Assembly (NCBI GenBank): GCA_023227945.1
Contig: JALOCC010000001.1
Span: 62,001-126,000, forward strand
Source of the DNA: Candidatus Omnitrophota bacterium
GTDB lineage: Bacteria; Omnitrophota; Gorgyraeia; Duberdicusellales; 4484-171
Length of the DNA: 64,000 bases
Reading direction: 5' to 3'
Shown: positions 53,084-62,927 of the stretch, in pieces
How the letters are laid out: each line of letters starts with the position of its first letter
Position numbering within the stretch: the first letter of the stretch is position 1
Notes under the pieces: model-generated
Database searches by the model: none
What the model saw: only the letters and a program-made list of their open reading frames with translations
What the model was told of the DNA's origin: nothing
Translations under genes and position numbers: made by a program

Positions 53084-54901
53084 CTAAACTTTCCACTCAA
53101 TATCCTCATTTATCGACATAGCAGGAGAACCAGCTACCAGTGTTTTTGGAGGCACTTTTGTTTTTGAGATTACCAACGACCGTGCGGCAACAACAGAGCC
53201 ATCACCAATTTCTACTCCTTTTGAAATCATAGCCCCTTCACATATCCAGCAATGATTCCCAATCTTTATTGGAGCTGATACTTTATAGTTTTCTTTAATA
53301 ATATAATGCGCATCATAGTCACGAATAACAACACCCCGCCCGATAAGGGTCCCTTTGCCAATAAATATATAATTTGCACAAACTATCTGAAGATTGATAT
53401 TGCAAACGCCTCCTTCCAAGATCAGTTTTCCTCCTTTGAAAAGTTGAATATCGGCGCCTGCATATAACGTAAAATCATCATTAATATCTAGTATTGTTCC
53501 TTTTTCTAGCCTTATTCTTGTTTCTAATTTAGACCCTTTTACCTTTTTATATCCAACGTAAAAATGGCCTTGAATGTTTAATTTTGCCTCGGGATGGATA
53601 TCAAAAACGCAATAAGTTGTAGGGATTATAACCTGCCCTTTTAATAGGTTGCAGCTTGAATTCTTTCGCAGGAAATTTATCCATATGAACTGGTACCAAA
53701 CTTTGGGATGAGGCCCCATTTTATAAAATAAGTCTGTCGCTTTTCTAGCAATATTCTTTACTTTGCTTAGCATTGACCTAATTTGGTTCCTTTTGTATGG
53801 AAAATACTTTTTCGCTACCTTGCGATAAGGCATCTTTTCTATATCGGAAAAAAAATCATCTCTATTAATTGCTGGAACTGGCAAGGAGTTTAGCAAATGA
53901 GCATTCCCTGGTTTAACATCATCTATACACACTTGGCAATAAATAATTTCATTCTTGATGGTCTCGAAGTAAGCCGCACCTTTCGATGAGTTACACATAA
54001 CAAGTGACGTCCCCGTGTCATTGTCAAGTGAAGGGGCAATCTTTTCTACACCCCAAAAATCGGCTAATGTAATATCTGCTATGCGAGGAAGTTTTTTATA
54101 GTTACATTCATAACACGATGGACGGCAATAGATACCTGATCGCAAATAGCCTCTAGTAAAGTTATCAACTTCACCATCCCCATAATACTTTTTCCCGTTT
54201 TCAAAAATAGCTTTAAATGTCAGCTTGCGCCAGCCAAACTCTTTATTCTTTGCTTTTACATAAACAACCTTTGAGTTAAACTGCTGCTCTAGTGAATCGA
54301 GGTGTTTTCTGAATACTTTAGGAGAATTAATGCCCCGGCAAATAAAATCACAAGTAATTAGATTATCGTAATCCTTTCCTAGATAAAGATGCAAAGCTGC
54401 CATTTGACAAGGGCTACCGCAGGCTAATACCTTTTTCCCCTTGACAAGGATTTTTTTTACCTCTTTATAGAGGCCTGTACAAAGACTCTGGAGATATTTA
54501 GAGCCCCTTATTTTTACCAAATCCTCGCCCCTGTTAGATACGATATGACGCACAGAGAAATCTTCATTATAAATAGCTCCGGCAACATACCCTCCAACAT
54601 CATACATTTTGTTTGCTAAAGCAGAGAATACGCCCCCGCTGGTGCTATCTAACCGAATATCTTGCTCTTTATGATAAGCGGCAAAACATAAAGGAATTTC
54701 TTTGTTGGTCTTATTTACCTTGTCTGCATACATTCCCGGACAAGTTTTCTCGCATAATCCACAATCAGTACAAAGGTTTTTATTTACCTCTGGATACCAA
54801 AATCCTTCGTGGTCTATCTTAAGAGTAATTGCATTTTGACCACAAATGTCAACACAAGCACAGCATCCGGTACAATCCTTCTTGTTAATGATATACATCA
54901 T
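53084..54901 (-). CDS. FrhB-like iron-sulfur protein fused to hexapeptide acyltransferase
   Basis: A 605-residue fusion. Residues 5-56 are a two-cluster ferredoxin (CTGCCACVDIC, then CTDCGLCEKTCP). Residues about 70-390 match the F420 hydrogenase/dehydrogenase beta-subunit (FrhB) domains, with CGSPCQMAALHLYLG and CRPSCYECNYK. Residues about 430-605 are a left-handed beta-helix acyltransferase, ending IGNHCWICEGAMI and PPKTLVAGSPAM. FrhB-like proteins are common beside pyruvyltransferases in glycan loci. A link to a transferase on one chain is unusual. It is followed 18 bases later by the aldo/keto reductase gene. Confidence 0.88.
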   Translation of the reverse strand: MMYIINKKDCTGCCACVDICGQNAITLKIDHEGFWYPEVNKNLCTDCGLCEKTCPGMYADKVNKTNKEIPLCFAAYHKEQDIRLDSTSGGVFSALANKMYDVGGYVAGAIYNEDFSVRHIVSNRGEDLVKIRGSKYLQSLCTGLYKEVKKILVKGKKVLACGSPCQMAALHLYLGKDYDNLITCDFICRGINSPKVFRKHLDSLEQQFNSKVVYVKAKNKEFGWRKLTFKAIFENGKKYYGDGEVDNFTRGYLRSGIYCRPSCYECNYKKLPRIADITLADFWGVEKIAPSLDNDTGTSLVMCNSSKGAAYFETIKNEIIYCQVCIDDVKPGNAHLLNSLPVPAINRDDFFSDIEKMPYRKVAKKYFPYKRNQIRSMLSKVKNIARKATDLFYKMGPHPKVWYQFIWINFLRKNSSCNLLKGQVIIPTTYCVFDIHPEAKLNIQGHFYVGYKKVKGSKLETRIRLEKGTILDINDDFTLYAGADIQLFKGGKLILEGGVCNINLQIVCANYIFIGKGTLIGRGVVIRDYDAHYIIKENYKVSAPIKIGNHCWICEGAMISKGVEIGDGSVVAARSLVISKTKVPPKTLVAGSPAMSINEDIEWKV

Positions 54902-54925
54902 CTTATTAGATATTTCACTTTCAAA

Positions 54926-55330
54926 TTAAACCTTTAGCACACACCCACCCCAGTAATAACCTACATCAAAACCGGTTGTTAACACAGTCATTTTTTCATT
55001 AATTCCCTTATTTATTAATAACTCTTTTAGTGAAATATTGAATATTTCAGCCCCGTTCATATAAAGATGATCCGATGAAAATAAAGTCCTACTATCATCT
55101 ATAACAGCGCCCCCGGTAATTTTTTTTACGACGGCAACCACCTATCTGAATAATTAAGTTTTCAGCACCACTGCCATCTGTCCCCAATAAAAATTGCCCA
55201 CTTCAGCAATGCCCTCTCTGGAAATTAGGATTGCAGCGGCTGCAATGCCTGTGTAGCTTCCTACCCGAAACATTATATCCCAATGAATACCGATCAGAAG
55301 ATAGAAAAGCATTCTTTGAAAGCATCGATA
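54926..55330 (-). pseudogene. decayed ketoacyl-ACP synthase III
   Basis: The frames give broken homology to FabH-like proteins. One frame has GSYTGIAAAAILISREG (the lFGDGAGA region), the next LGTDGSGAENLIIQIGGCR, and the next LYMNGAEIFNISLKELL, ending TGFDVGYYWGGCVLKV, which is the FabH C-terminus. At least two frameshifts and a deletion of the His/Asn active-site region separate these, and the N-terminal half with the catalytic Cys is gone. No functional product is likely. It follows the SDR gene on the same strand. Confidence 0.75.
55229..55283 (-). repeat. 55-bp inverted repeat, right copy
   Basis: The minus strand here matches plus-strand 52001-52055 in 54 of 55 bases. This copy sits within the decayed ketoacyl synthase III gene, so it is the probable source. 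Confidence 0.85.
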
Positions 55331-55490
55331 AATAACTATTCGAAGCTGTTGTAAAGAAATATTTTCCACTGCCTAGTTTTATTTCTTTCATAAATAACCT
55401 CTTAATTTTTTATGCCGCTTTATTCTTTTTCGCATTCTTTTTTGCCATTTCCATATCGAAATTTCTTTGCTCACTATCTGCTTGAAAATG

Positions 55491-56357
55491 TTAAACTTTA
55501 AGCGTATATCCACCATCGCAAATAATTGTTTGCCCAACAATATAATTTGCCGCATCACTCATCAGAAAAACGGTTAACTCGGCAATCTCTTCAGGGAGAG
55601 CGACCCGCCGGCTTGGAGGGCACCACTCGAAGTATGCGTTGTCATTCGCATCTATTCCGGCTATATTTGTATCAGTCACTCCAGGAGCGACACCATTAAC
55701 AATAATCCCGTGAGGCAATAACGTAAGTCCTAACCCGCGGGTTAGCCCGACCAATCCCCACTTCGACATACCATAGGGTCCATCCAGCACGCCCAGGAAA
55801 CCGCGCATTGATGAAATATTAATAATTTTTCCGCCTTGTTTTTCTCTGATCCAAAGCCGACTCACCGCCTGAGTAAGGAAAACAAGCCCTTTTGCATTAA
55901 CCGCAGAAATGTCATCCCACGTTTTTTCAGTTAAATCTAAAAAGCATTTTTCTCTAGAAAGAATCCCAGCATTATTCACTAAAATATCCAGCTTCCCACC
56001 GGCCAATGCCACTGCTTTTAGCAACTGTTCTTCCGCTTGATCGACTGCGCTGACATCCCAATTCAAGGTTTTCAAAGAGGGGTGATGGATCTCAACGGCA
56101 ACTGTTTCCAATTTTTGAGCATTTCTTCCCGTAATAACGACTTGAGCGCCTTCCGATAAACATTTTTTCGCAATGGCCAGTCCGATTCCACTACTCCCGC
56201 CGGTCACCAGCACGCTCTTGCCTTTCAAGATCCCGCCATAATTGATTTGCGCGACATGGATCGTTGCTACACCACCATCCCGCCAGCATTTCCGAACGGC
56301 TTTTGCCGTACGGATGGAACGGGATATTAACCGAATTATTTTTGATACTATCTTCAT
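55491..56357 (-). CDS. short-chain dehydrogenase/reductase (FabG-like)
   Basis: A 288-residue SDR. TGGSSGIGLAIA is the cofactor site (about 53-64), NNAGIL follows, and the catalytic Ser (NISSMRG), Tyr and Lys (YGMSK) are present. The C-terminus (IICDGGYTLKV) is typical of 3-oxoacyl-ACP reductases and sugar SDRs. The N-terminal 45 residues are extra and basic. Its partial, frameshifted duplicate lies at 58265-58560. The GC content looks higher than that of its neighbours, which hints at transfer. Confidence 0.87.
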   Translation of the reverse strand: MKIVSKIIRLISRSIRTAKAVRKCWRDGGVATIHVAQINYGGILKGKSVLVTGGSSGIGLAIAKKCLSEGAQVVITGRNAQKLETVAVEIHHPSLKTLNWDVSAVDQAEEQLLKAVALAGGKLDILVNNAGILSREKCFLDLTEKTWDDISAVNAKGLVFLTQAVSRLWIREKQGGKIINISSMRGFLGVLDGPYGMSKWGLVGLTRGLGLTLLPHGIIVNGVAPGVTDTNIAGIDANDNAYFEWCPPSRRVALPEEIAELTVFLMSDAANYIVGQTIICDGGYTLKV

Positions 56358-56429
56358 TTATCATTCCCCCTTGCATAAACACTTTTGCCGTACCAGCCAA
56401 CGAACGCGCCAGACATATCGGGCTAAAAA

Positions 56430-58223
56430 TCACGTATCCGCGTACTTCTCGCCGCCTTTGCCTCCCCCCATAAGTTTTCTAATCTTTTTAACACCAGACT
56501 CTCCCAATATGTCTTTGATGCCTTCCTTCAACTTGTTTTTAACACTCAGCTCCGCGCCTGACTTCGCATTTGCCTTATATAAGGCGTGGATCGCGTCCGC
56601 ATCTGTTTGTGTGTCCGTAAACACCTCAAAAACGACTGGCCTCTCTGATTCCCTGACAAAAAAAGCATCAAGCTGAGATAGATATTCTTTTTCACTTTCT
56701 GCAGACAGATATTTAAAACCCAAAGACTCAACCCATCCTTGAACTCTCACATCATGTTTAGCAGCCGTATGCAAATCCAGGTTTGGCGAGTTTTTCTTAC
56801 CTGTGTTTATATAAAACTCACTCCCGCCCCTATTGTTTACCAGCAATATCCTCACATTGCTCTTAATATGTTTTATTCTGACACTGTTCATGTCATACAA
56901 AAAGCTAAGGTCACCAACCACAAGGAAAGACAACTTATCCGAAACGACCGATTGCCCCAAAAAAGTCGACATGCTTCCATCAATACCGTGAGCACCCAGA
57001 TTTGCATATGTTTTTACGTTTTTCGGGATATCGAAATAATTACAAATTCTTATGCTGTTCAATATACTCAAATGAAGAATCGAGTTGTCCGGAACACGGC
57101 CAGCAAATTCTTTTATAACGGAGTATGCCGAAAAAGGCATTTCAGGAAAAATCAACTGGCTCACTTGTTGTTTCCACTGCTCATAATAACCCATATCATT
57201 CTTCGCATCCTCACCGGCATTGCCTACAAAGAATTTGAAAAATTCGGAAGAAGTGCACTCATAAATGTCTGTAAGGTTTTTAAACACATCAACAATGGAT
57301 CCATCCTCGTTAACCAACCAATGCTTTACTTTCTTTGACCGAAATTTGGCTTTAAATCCATTGGCAATAAAGTTCCCTCCAAATGAAATTAAGATATCCG
57401 GCGTTAATTCGTCGAGCTTGTCCGCTGAAATGGTTTCCGCAGCAAGAAACAGCTTCAGATTGCCCGAGCAATTCAGATTTGACATGTGGTCTGTCGCAAT
57501 TACGCAGTTGTACTTAGAAAAGAATTCCTCAATATATACTTCTTCTTCCGGGTTTAAATTCCAGCGTTGCCCGCACACAACTAATATTTTTTTCGTTGAT
57601 TTCAGTTCGCTTATTTTCCGGCGGCATAATTCAGTGTTTTTAGACAGCCCAATTCTTCTTATCGCTTTAACCGTAGGTAGGCATGGCTCTGAAAAACTTT
57701 TTTCGTGGGAAACAATCGGAATGTTAATATGAACTGGCCCTTTCCCCCTGTGCTCCAGCTCCAACAGAGCTTCATTTACCAACCTCTCACAATACCAGAA
57801 ATCCTCATCATTTCTCACAAGTGGAAGATTAACCTGCTTTTTCACCACATCAGCATACATACCAAATTGTTTTATCTGCTGATCTTCCATTTGCCCTAGC
57901 AGATATGGATCTCTATCCCCCGTTAATATCAAAAGAGGGACTTTCTGATAAAATGCCTCTGTTACAGCTGAAAGATAATTGGCAGTAGCGGTAGCCGAGG
58001 TACACGATATCCCAACAGGGCGATTTAATTCCTGAGCCAAGCCCATCGCAAAAAAAGCCGCGCTTCGCTCATCCACAACCGAGTAGCATGTGAAAAAAGG
58101 ATCATTTTCAACGGAATAAACAAAAGGGACATTTCGGGTTCCAGGGGATAGAACAAAATGGGTTATGCCGTACTCTTTCAACAATGCAATCAATATCTGA
58201 ACATTTTTTTTGGATGTATACAT
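56430..58223 (-). CDS. MenD-like ThDP-dependent enzyme
   Basis: A 597-residue ThDP enzyme close to 2-succinyl-5-enolpyruvyl-6-hydroxy-3-cyclohexene-1-carboxylate synthase. SPGTRNVPFV, VDERSAAFFAMGLA and TSATATANYLSAVTEAFY lie in the first 110 residues. The ThDP-Mg site is GDLSFLYDMNSVRI with LLVNNRGG. No other menaquinone gene is nearby, and SDR, KAS III and AKR genes surround it, so a 2-oxoacid decarboxylation/carboligation for a glycan or acyl group seems likelier than menaquinone synthesis. The last 45 residues are a lysine/glycine-rich extension. Confidence 0.82.
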   Translation of the reverse strand: MYTSKKNVQILIALLKEYGITHFVLSPGTRNVPFVYSVENDPFFTCYSVVDERSAAFFAMGLAQELNRPVGISCTSATATANYLSAVTEAFYQKVPLLILTGDRDPYLLGQMEDQQIKQFGMYADVVKKQVNLPLVRNDEDFWYCERLVNEALLELEHRGKGPVHINIPIVSHEKSFSEPCLPTVKAIRRIGLSKNTELCRRKISELKSTKKILVVCGQRWNLNPEEEVYIEEFFSKYNCVIATDHMSNLNCSGNLKLFLAAETISADKLDELTPDILISFGGNFIANGFKAKFRSKKVKHWLVNEDGSIVDVFKNLTDIYECTSSEFFKFFVGNAGEDAKNDMGYYEQWKQQVSQLIFPEMPFSAYSVIKEFAGRVPDNSILHLSILNSIRICNYFDIPKNVKTYANLGAHGIDGSMSTFLGQSVVSDKLSFLVVGDLSFLYDMNSVRIKHIKSNVRILLVNNRGGSEFYINTGKKNSPNLDLHTAAKHDVRVQGWVESLGFKYLSAESEKEYLSQLDAFFVRESERPVVFEVFTDTQTDADAIHALYKANAKSGAELSVKNKLKEGIKDILGESGVKKIRKLMGGGKGGEKYADT

Positions 58224-58264
58224 GCTCTTTCTCCCTCGTATATTACTGCTGTGTTATTTATTAT

Positions 58265-58560
58265 TATGTCGTGTTCGTATGGAGAACATAGATCATACGC
58301 ATTCTTTTTTGCATTAATATCAAGTATTTCGGTAATAGTCCGCCTCGGTATTATTCTCATTAACAATAATATCGTGCGATGGAAACTTCATCCCAAGCCC
58401 ACTAGTCAATCCTGCAACATTCCACTTCGTCCATACGATACGGGTAAGATACTCCTAAGAAGCCGGCCGTTGATGATATATTCAAGGCTCTACCGCCACG
58501 GCTATTTTTTATCCAACGATTACAAACCACTTGAGTTAAAAAAACAGCTATTTTGAATTT
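58265..58560 (-). pseudogene. decayed SDR, partial duplicate
   Basis: Homology to the intact SDR at 55491-56357 is spread over three frames. One has FLTQVVCNRWIKNS and NISSTAGFLGV (the intact gene has FLTQAVSRLWIREK and NISSMRGFLGV); another continues WNVAGLTSGLG and HDIIVN; the last ends DINAKKNAYDLCSP (intact DANDNAYFEWCPP). Frameshifts and stops remove the cofactor-binding half. It is not expected to be functional. Confidence 0.75.
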
Positions 58561-58776
58561 AAAGAGGCTAAAAACAGCAAATACAATAGGCCCTGCCAGT
58601 TGGCGAAAATTCATATTCGCCATATCGAAAAGTCTTTTCAGTATAGAAAAGTTTAAATAAACTCTTGTCTTTTTTGCTCTGTTTTTAACTCTGCGCATAT
58701 TTTCATACGTTTTTTCCTGTATGCACATTTCTTTTTCGAAAATTTTTCCAGCGCTCAGCTCCAGCATCTCGCAATG

Positions 58777-59408
58777 CTATAGTTTGCTAAAATCACAAGC
58801 ATCGGGATTGTGGCGAACTCTAAAACTTTCATTTAATCCATCTATTTGCCCATCTCTTCTTCTGATACTTCATAGTCGAAAACATTGATATTTTCCTGCA
58901 ATCTTTTAACAGATGAGAACTTGGGGATTACTATGATACCGTGCTGGATATTCCATCTAAGTATTACTTGCGGAACGGTTTTATTATGTCTATGTGCTAT
59001 TTCAACCAACACTTTGTTTTTTATTAACTTTGGATGTATACGAGCAAGGAGGGAAATATGCCTCTACACGAATACTCTTTGATACACAATACTCACATAA
59101 TTCTTTTTGTAACAATAATGGGTGCAGCTCCACTTGGTTAACTGCTGGAATAATAGAAGCAATTTTCAATAACCTTTCTAAATGGAGTTGATGAAAATTA
59201 CACACCCCAATAGCTTTAGCCATCCTTTCTTCATAAAGTTTTTCCATTTTCCCCCAACAATCAAAAAAAGTTTCCGGGTTAGGCCAGTGTATCAAATATA
59301 AATCTATTGATTTTACACCAAGTCTTTTCATGCTATTTTGCAGAGCCAATCTAATATTACCGGCTATTTGATCTCTATTGCTTAATTTTGTAGTAATAAA
59401 CACAGTTA
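58777..59408 (-). pseudogene. decayed aldo/keto reductase
   Basis: A minus-strand frame from about 59408 carries FITTKLSNRDQIAG, IDLYLIHWP, IGVCNFHQLHLERLL and NQVELHPLLLQKEL; then shifts near 59030 to HRHNKTVPQVILRWNIQHG and INVFDYEVSEEEMG; then shifts again near 58845 and ends DACDFSKL, the same ending as the intact gene (NCDFSKL). The N-terminal third is missing. The gene keeps the catalytic Lys that the intact copy has replaced. It is a relic of a duplicated or captured module. Confidence 0.8.
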
Positions 59409-59676
59409 ACGGGCACCCCCGGCGATAACAGAAAAATCTTACCGCATTCGTCGCGTCTAACATTATTAACATCCCATATTTGTAAACTCTCGTGACAAGC
59501 CAGACATTTTTTAAATATTCCTCTGCCATTGTAAACCATCATCTTCTTTTTATAAAACAAGTACAGCATCTTTCATGATCTTTTATTCCTCTTTAAAAAT
59601 TTATTATACCCCCTAAATTTATTAAAATAATCTTTTATGATATATAAAATTAGCTTTCACATAATATGTAATATCT

Positions 59677-61893
59677 TTAGTCCATATTCCACCATTTATA
59701 AGGTATTTTTTCTTTTAATATTTTGTCACTTTCACCTACCGGCCGTAAACCTAGCATACGCATATCTGCATCAACCATTATTTTTATTAGATCTAAAAAT
59801 TTGATTTTGGGTTGCCAACCAAAACATTTCTTGGCCTTGTTGCCGTCGGCAATCAAATTATTTACTTCTGTGGGCCGGAAATAGCGTTTATCTATTTTCA
59901 CATATTTTTTATAACATAATCCTGCGTATTTGAAGGCGGCTTTGACAAACTCTTCGACAGAATGCGAATGTCCTGTGCCCACAACAAAATCCTGCGGTTT
60001 ATTCTGTTGTAAAATTTTCCACATGAGCTCAACGTATTCAGGAGCATAACCCCAGTCCCGTTTTGCGCTAAGATTACCTAAATAAAGCTTATCCTGCTCG
60101 CCTGCTATTATCCGTGCAATCGCTCTTGTCACTTTTCTGGTTACAAAAGTTTCTCCGCGTCTGGGGGAGTTATGCACATGACATTTACCAACTCCGCAAT
60201 GGAATTCCCCAGACGTTGTTTCTAAATCATAGAACCATCCATCATACTTGGGAAGATCTATTATTTTTTTAACCCCTAAGGGATCTTCTTTAAAATGATG
60301 TACGGCGCATGAACATCCTCCATGTTGAATTTTTCTTACGAAGCCTCTTGAAATTTGAGTTCTCCTCGAAATTTCGCGCTGAGATAAATTTTCGAACATT
60401 AATTGTCTAACTTCTACTTCTTTTAATGAATTATCTACAGTCGAGAGAATATTAAGAGAGTAAAATAATCTGCCATCATTTTTCATTTCCAAAGTAAGAT
60501 TGATATCTTGCCTTGTTGTCTTATCGATTAGATACCACAATCCCATAGCCAGAGTCGGTGAATTTGTTTTGAAATTTCTAAAATCATAGGTGCAAGGATT
60601 ACTTTTTAATCCATCCGTTATATTATAACCTCTCAAGAACGCCAACATAATCTCAGGTGTTGAATTCAGAATGACTTTTGGAATACGCTTTGTTCTGTCA
60701 TTGTTATATATATCTATCTTTCTAAGCCAGTCATTCCCACCGGCCAGTATCAATTGACCTACGATTCTTTCTGGATTAAATCCAGATCTATTTGGATAAT
60801 ATACTGTATGACCTCCTGTAATTTTTTTCCATAGCGAATTAAACCTTTCTCTAACCTCGTCTGAGGAATTAGTAAATTTTCCGTGTACTCCTGTGCCCTT
60901 TTCAGAATATGTTATAGATCCGTCTCCTACCATCATCCCCATCAATTCCGCTTCTTCTTTAGAGGTTAAATATCCCGACAGTCCCGCTGATTTCGGTAGT
61001 TCTATGTTTTCTACACGATCTTCGAGATTAATATTTTTGACTTCTTTTCCTAAATTATTATCCATAAAAACCACATGTTCAGCTGTGGCCATAAACGCGC
61101 CGGTTCTTGAATTTATAAATCTTGGATGTTTATTATCATTTTCAATATCGTGAGGATAAGCTGAGGCAAATGTAACATCAACCCAACCAGTTTTGCCCCA
61201 TACTTGCATTCCTGATACAATTTTTGATTGATACTGCTTCTTGGTTTCATCAAATTTTACAATTTCACATATAGGTTTTATATCAAATTCCTCTTCGTTG
61301 TTTTTCTTGCAAAACATGGGCATAAAAGATGCTACTGTTTCATGATTAAACAATATCCCGTTTGCGGCAAAAATGCCGTAACTTTTTCTGTAATCTACCG
61401 TCATCCAATAAGCATAGAGTTTAGAAATTGCGTAAGGGCTGCTTGGCGCAAAATAAGTATTTTCGTTCTGCGGAGTCCGTGTTGTGCCGAACATTTCGCT
61501 ACTGGAAGCCTGGTAAAATTTTATTTTCTTCCGGCTTATTCTTATTGCTTCCAAAATCCTTGTTGTGCCTAAAGCAGTTATGTCGCCTGTGTATTCCGGC
61601 ATATCAAAACTGACCCGGACATGGCTCTGTGCGCCTAAATGGTAAATTTCATCGGGGCAGATATTGGTAATAATATAGGAAATCTGTTCAAAGGTCGAAA
61701 GATCGCCATAATGAAGAAAAAACCTTATACCCTTGATGTGAGGGTCAACGTAGATATGATTAATTCTTTCGGTATTAAAACTACTAGACCTTCTTATGAG
61801 GCCATGGACTTCATAGCCTTTATGTAATAGAAATTCAGCCAAATAACTACCGTCTTGTCCGGTTATGCCGGTAATTAGCGCTATTTTTCTCAT
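59677..61893 (-). CDS. gmd: GDP-mannose 4,6-dehydratase containing an intein
   Basis: A 738-codon gene. Residues 1-185 and 576-738 together make a 348-residue GDP-mannose 4,6-dehydratase: [12 protein letters not shown] (NADP), QASSSEMFG and SPYAISK (catalytic Ser/Tyr/Lys), and FNHE joined to SPRRGETF across the break. The enzyme makes GDP-4-keto-6-deoxymannose, precursor of GDP-fucose, -rhamnose and related sugars. The insert is exactly in frame. Its stop lies 145 bases before the decayed reductase region. It overlaps the downstream-encoded epimerase gene start by four bases (61890-61893). Confidence 0.93.
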   Translation of the reverse strand: MRKIALITGITGQDGSYLAEFLLHKGYEVHGLIRRSSSFNTERINHIYVDPHIKGIRFFLHYGDLSTFEQISYIITNICPDEIYHLGAQSHVRVSFDMPEYTGDITALGTTRILEAIRISRKKIKFYQASSSEMFGTTRTPQNENTYFAPSSPYAISKLYAYWMTVDYRKSYGIFAANGILFNHETVASFMPMFCKKNNEEEFDIKPICEIVKFDETKKQYQSKIVSGMQVWGKTGWVDVTFASAYPHDIENDNKHPRFINSRTGAFMATAEHVVFMDNNLGKEVKNINLEDRVENIELPKSAGLSGYLTSKEEAELMGMMVGDGSITYSEKGTGVHGKFTNSSDEVRERFNSLWKKITGGHTVYYPNRSGFNPERIVGQLILAGGNDWLRKIDIYNNDRTKRIPKVILNSTPEIMLAFLRGYNITDGLKSNPCTYDFRNFKTNSPTLAMGLWYLIDKTTRQDINLTLEMKNDGRLFYSLNILSTVDNSLKEVEVRQLMFENLSQREISRRTQISRGFVRKIQHGGCSCAVHHFKEDPLGVKKIIDLPKYDGWFYDLETTSGEFHCGVGKCHVHNSPRRGETFVTRKVTRAIARIIAGEQDKLYLGNLSAKRDWGYAPEYVELMWKILQQNKPQDFVVGTGHSHSVEEFVKAAFKYAGLCYKKYVKIDKRYFRPTEVNNLIADGNKAKKCFGWQPKIKFLDLIKIMVDADMRMLGLRPVGESDKILKEKIPYKWWNMD
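60169..61338 (-). mobile_element. intein with LAGLIDADG endonuclease in gmd
   Basis: Codons 186-575 (390 residues) interrupt the conserved NHE/SPRRGE junction of GMD. Splicing blocks: TAEHVVF (block B-type T-x2-H) near 270, [11 protein letters not shown] near 317-326 and [13 protein letters not shown] near 416-428 (the two LAGLIDADG motifs), and [23 protein letters not shown] at 553-575, ending in His574-Asn575 before Ser576. The first intein residue is Thr186, not Cys or Ser. A helix-turn-helix-like segment ([14 protein letters not shown]) lies near 504-517. This is a mobile, homing-competent-looking insertion. Confidence 0.85.
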
Positions 61894-62879
61894 CTGCTCT
61901 CCTTTATTTTTTGATTTTTTTCTACTTGTTCTTTAACCCAAGGATAAGTAATCTTTATCCCATCTTTTAAAGAAAATTTTGCGCGCCAGCCGGTTGAATA
62001 TATTTTTTTGTTACTGAAATTTCGCGATTGGACACCAACCGGGCCCTCTACCCATTTTATATTCAACTTTTTTCCTGCAACTTCGGTAGCGGTATCAACT
62101 AATTCCCTTACGGATACGTATTCTGGTGAACCTATATTTACCGGGCCCTCTAAATCTGATTGCATTAACTTTCGTATGCCTTCGACCATATCATCAACAT
62201 AAGTATAAGACCTTATAGCCTCACCGTTACCCCATACCTCTATGACTCCGCCATTACTAGCTTCTGCTACTTTACGGCAAATTGCTGCGGGGGCCTTTTC
62301 TCTTCCGCCACGCCAGGTTCCTTCCGGACCGTAGCAGTTTTGAAATCTTGCGATACGCACAGTTATATTGTTGTGCCGTGAGCAGGCAAGTGCAGTGCGT
62401 TCGGCATATAACTTTTCCCAACCATACTCATTATGCGGATTTGCCGGGTAAGCATCCTCTTCGCTAAGTTCCGCTTCCCCGGGCTTCATATCACGGTATA
62501 TGCAAACTGATGATGAAAAGAAATATCTTTTTACCTTTTTCGCTGTCGCCGCACTAATCATATTTATATTTATCAATGCGCTATTGTGCATAATTTCACA
62601 TTCAGCTGAGTGGATAAAACCCATTCCGCCCATATCTGCTGCGAGCTGATAAATTTCATCGAATCCATTCGCGCCAAGAGTAACTGCCTTTGCAGTGTTT
62701 ACGGCATCTCGCAAATCCAAGAGTAGAAATTCATCAGCTGCGGTTTTGGAAAACTCAGGATATTTTATATCTACGCCTCTGACCCAATACCCTTCTTCTT
62801 TTAATCTCTTCACAAGATGACTGCCTATAAACCCGCCTGCTCCGCATACTACAGCTTTTTTAATTTGGCGTGAAACCAT
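61890..62879 (-). CDS. GDP-mannose 3,5-epimerase-like protein
   Basis: A 329-residue NAD-dependent epimerase very like plant GDP-mannose 3,5-epimerase: [10 protein letters not shown], then [28 protein letters not shown] and [14 protein letters not shown]. The catalytic Tyr/Lys is in EYGWEK. Plant enzymes convert GDP-mannose to GDP-L-galactose or GDP-L-gulose. It is coupled to gmd by a four-base overlap. Alternatively, it may act on the GMD product to give a 6-deoxy sugar. AAAGGAG precedes the ATG. Confidence 0.9.
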   Translation of the reverse strand: MVSRQIKKAVVCGAGGFIGSHLVKRLKEEGYWVRGVDIKYPEFSKTAADEFLLLDLRDAVNTAKAVTLGANGFDEIYQLAADMGGMGFIHSAECEIMHNSALININMISAATAKKVKRYFFSSSVCIYRDMKPGEAELSEEDAYPANPHNEYGWEKLYAERTALACSRHNNITVRIARFQNCYGPEGTWRGGREKAPAAICRKVAEASNGGVIEVWGNGEAIRSYTYVDDMVEGIRKLMQSDLEGPVNIGSPEYVSVRELVDTATEVAGKKLNIKWVEGPVGVQSRNFSNKKIYSTGWRAKFSLKDGIKITYPWVKEQVEKNQKIKESR

Positions 62880-62921
62880 AACTCTCCTTTTTATGGCGTT
62901 TTACACTGTTCTCTGGAAAGA

Positions 62922-62927
62922 ATTATA
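62922..62927 (-). promoter_or_regulatory. possible -10 box of gme-gmd operon
   Basis: TATAAT on the minus strand (62927-62922) lies about 43 bases upstream of the epimerase ATG. The -35 region at the right spacing is poor, so this is a weak call. Confidence 0.35.

Noticed and set aside
56191..56433. Minus-strand frame of 80 codons near the SDR start
   Set aside because: It overlaps the SDR N-terminus in another frame and shows no domain features.
58158..58556. Plus-strand frame of 132 codons
   Set aside because: It is antisense to the decayed SDR, which explains the sequence.
59409..59569. Frame with CLACHESLQIW upstream of the decayed AKR
   Set aside because: It looks like a fragment of something cysteine-rich, but is too short to name or support.
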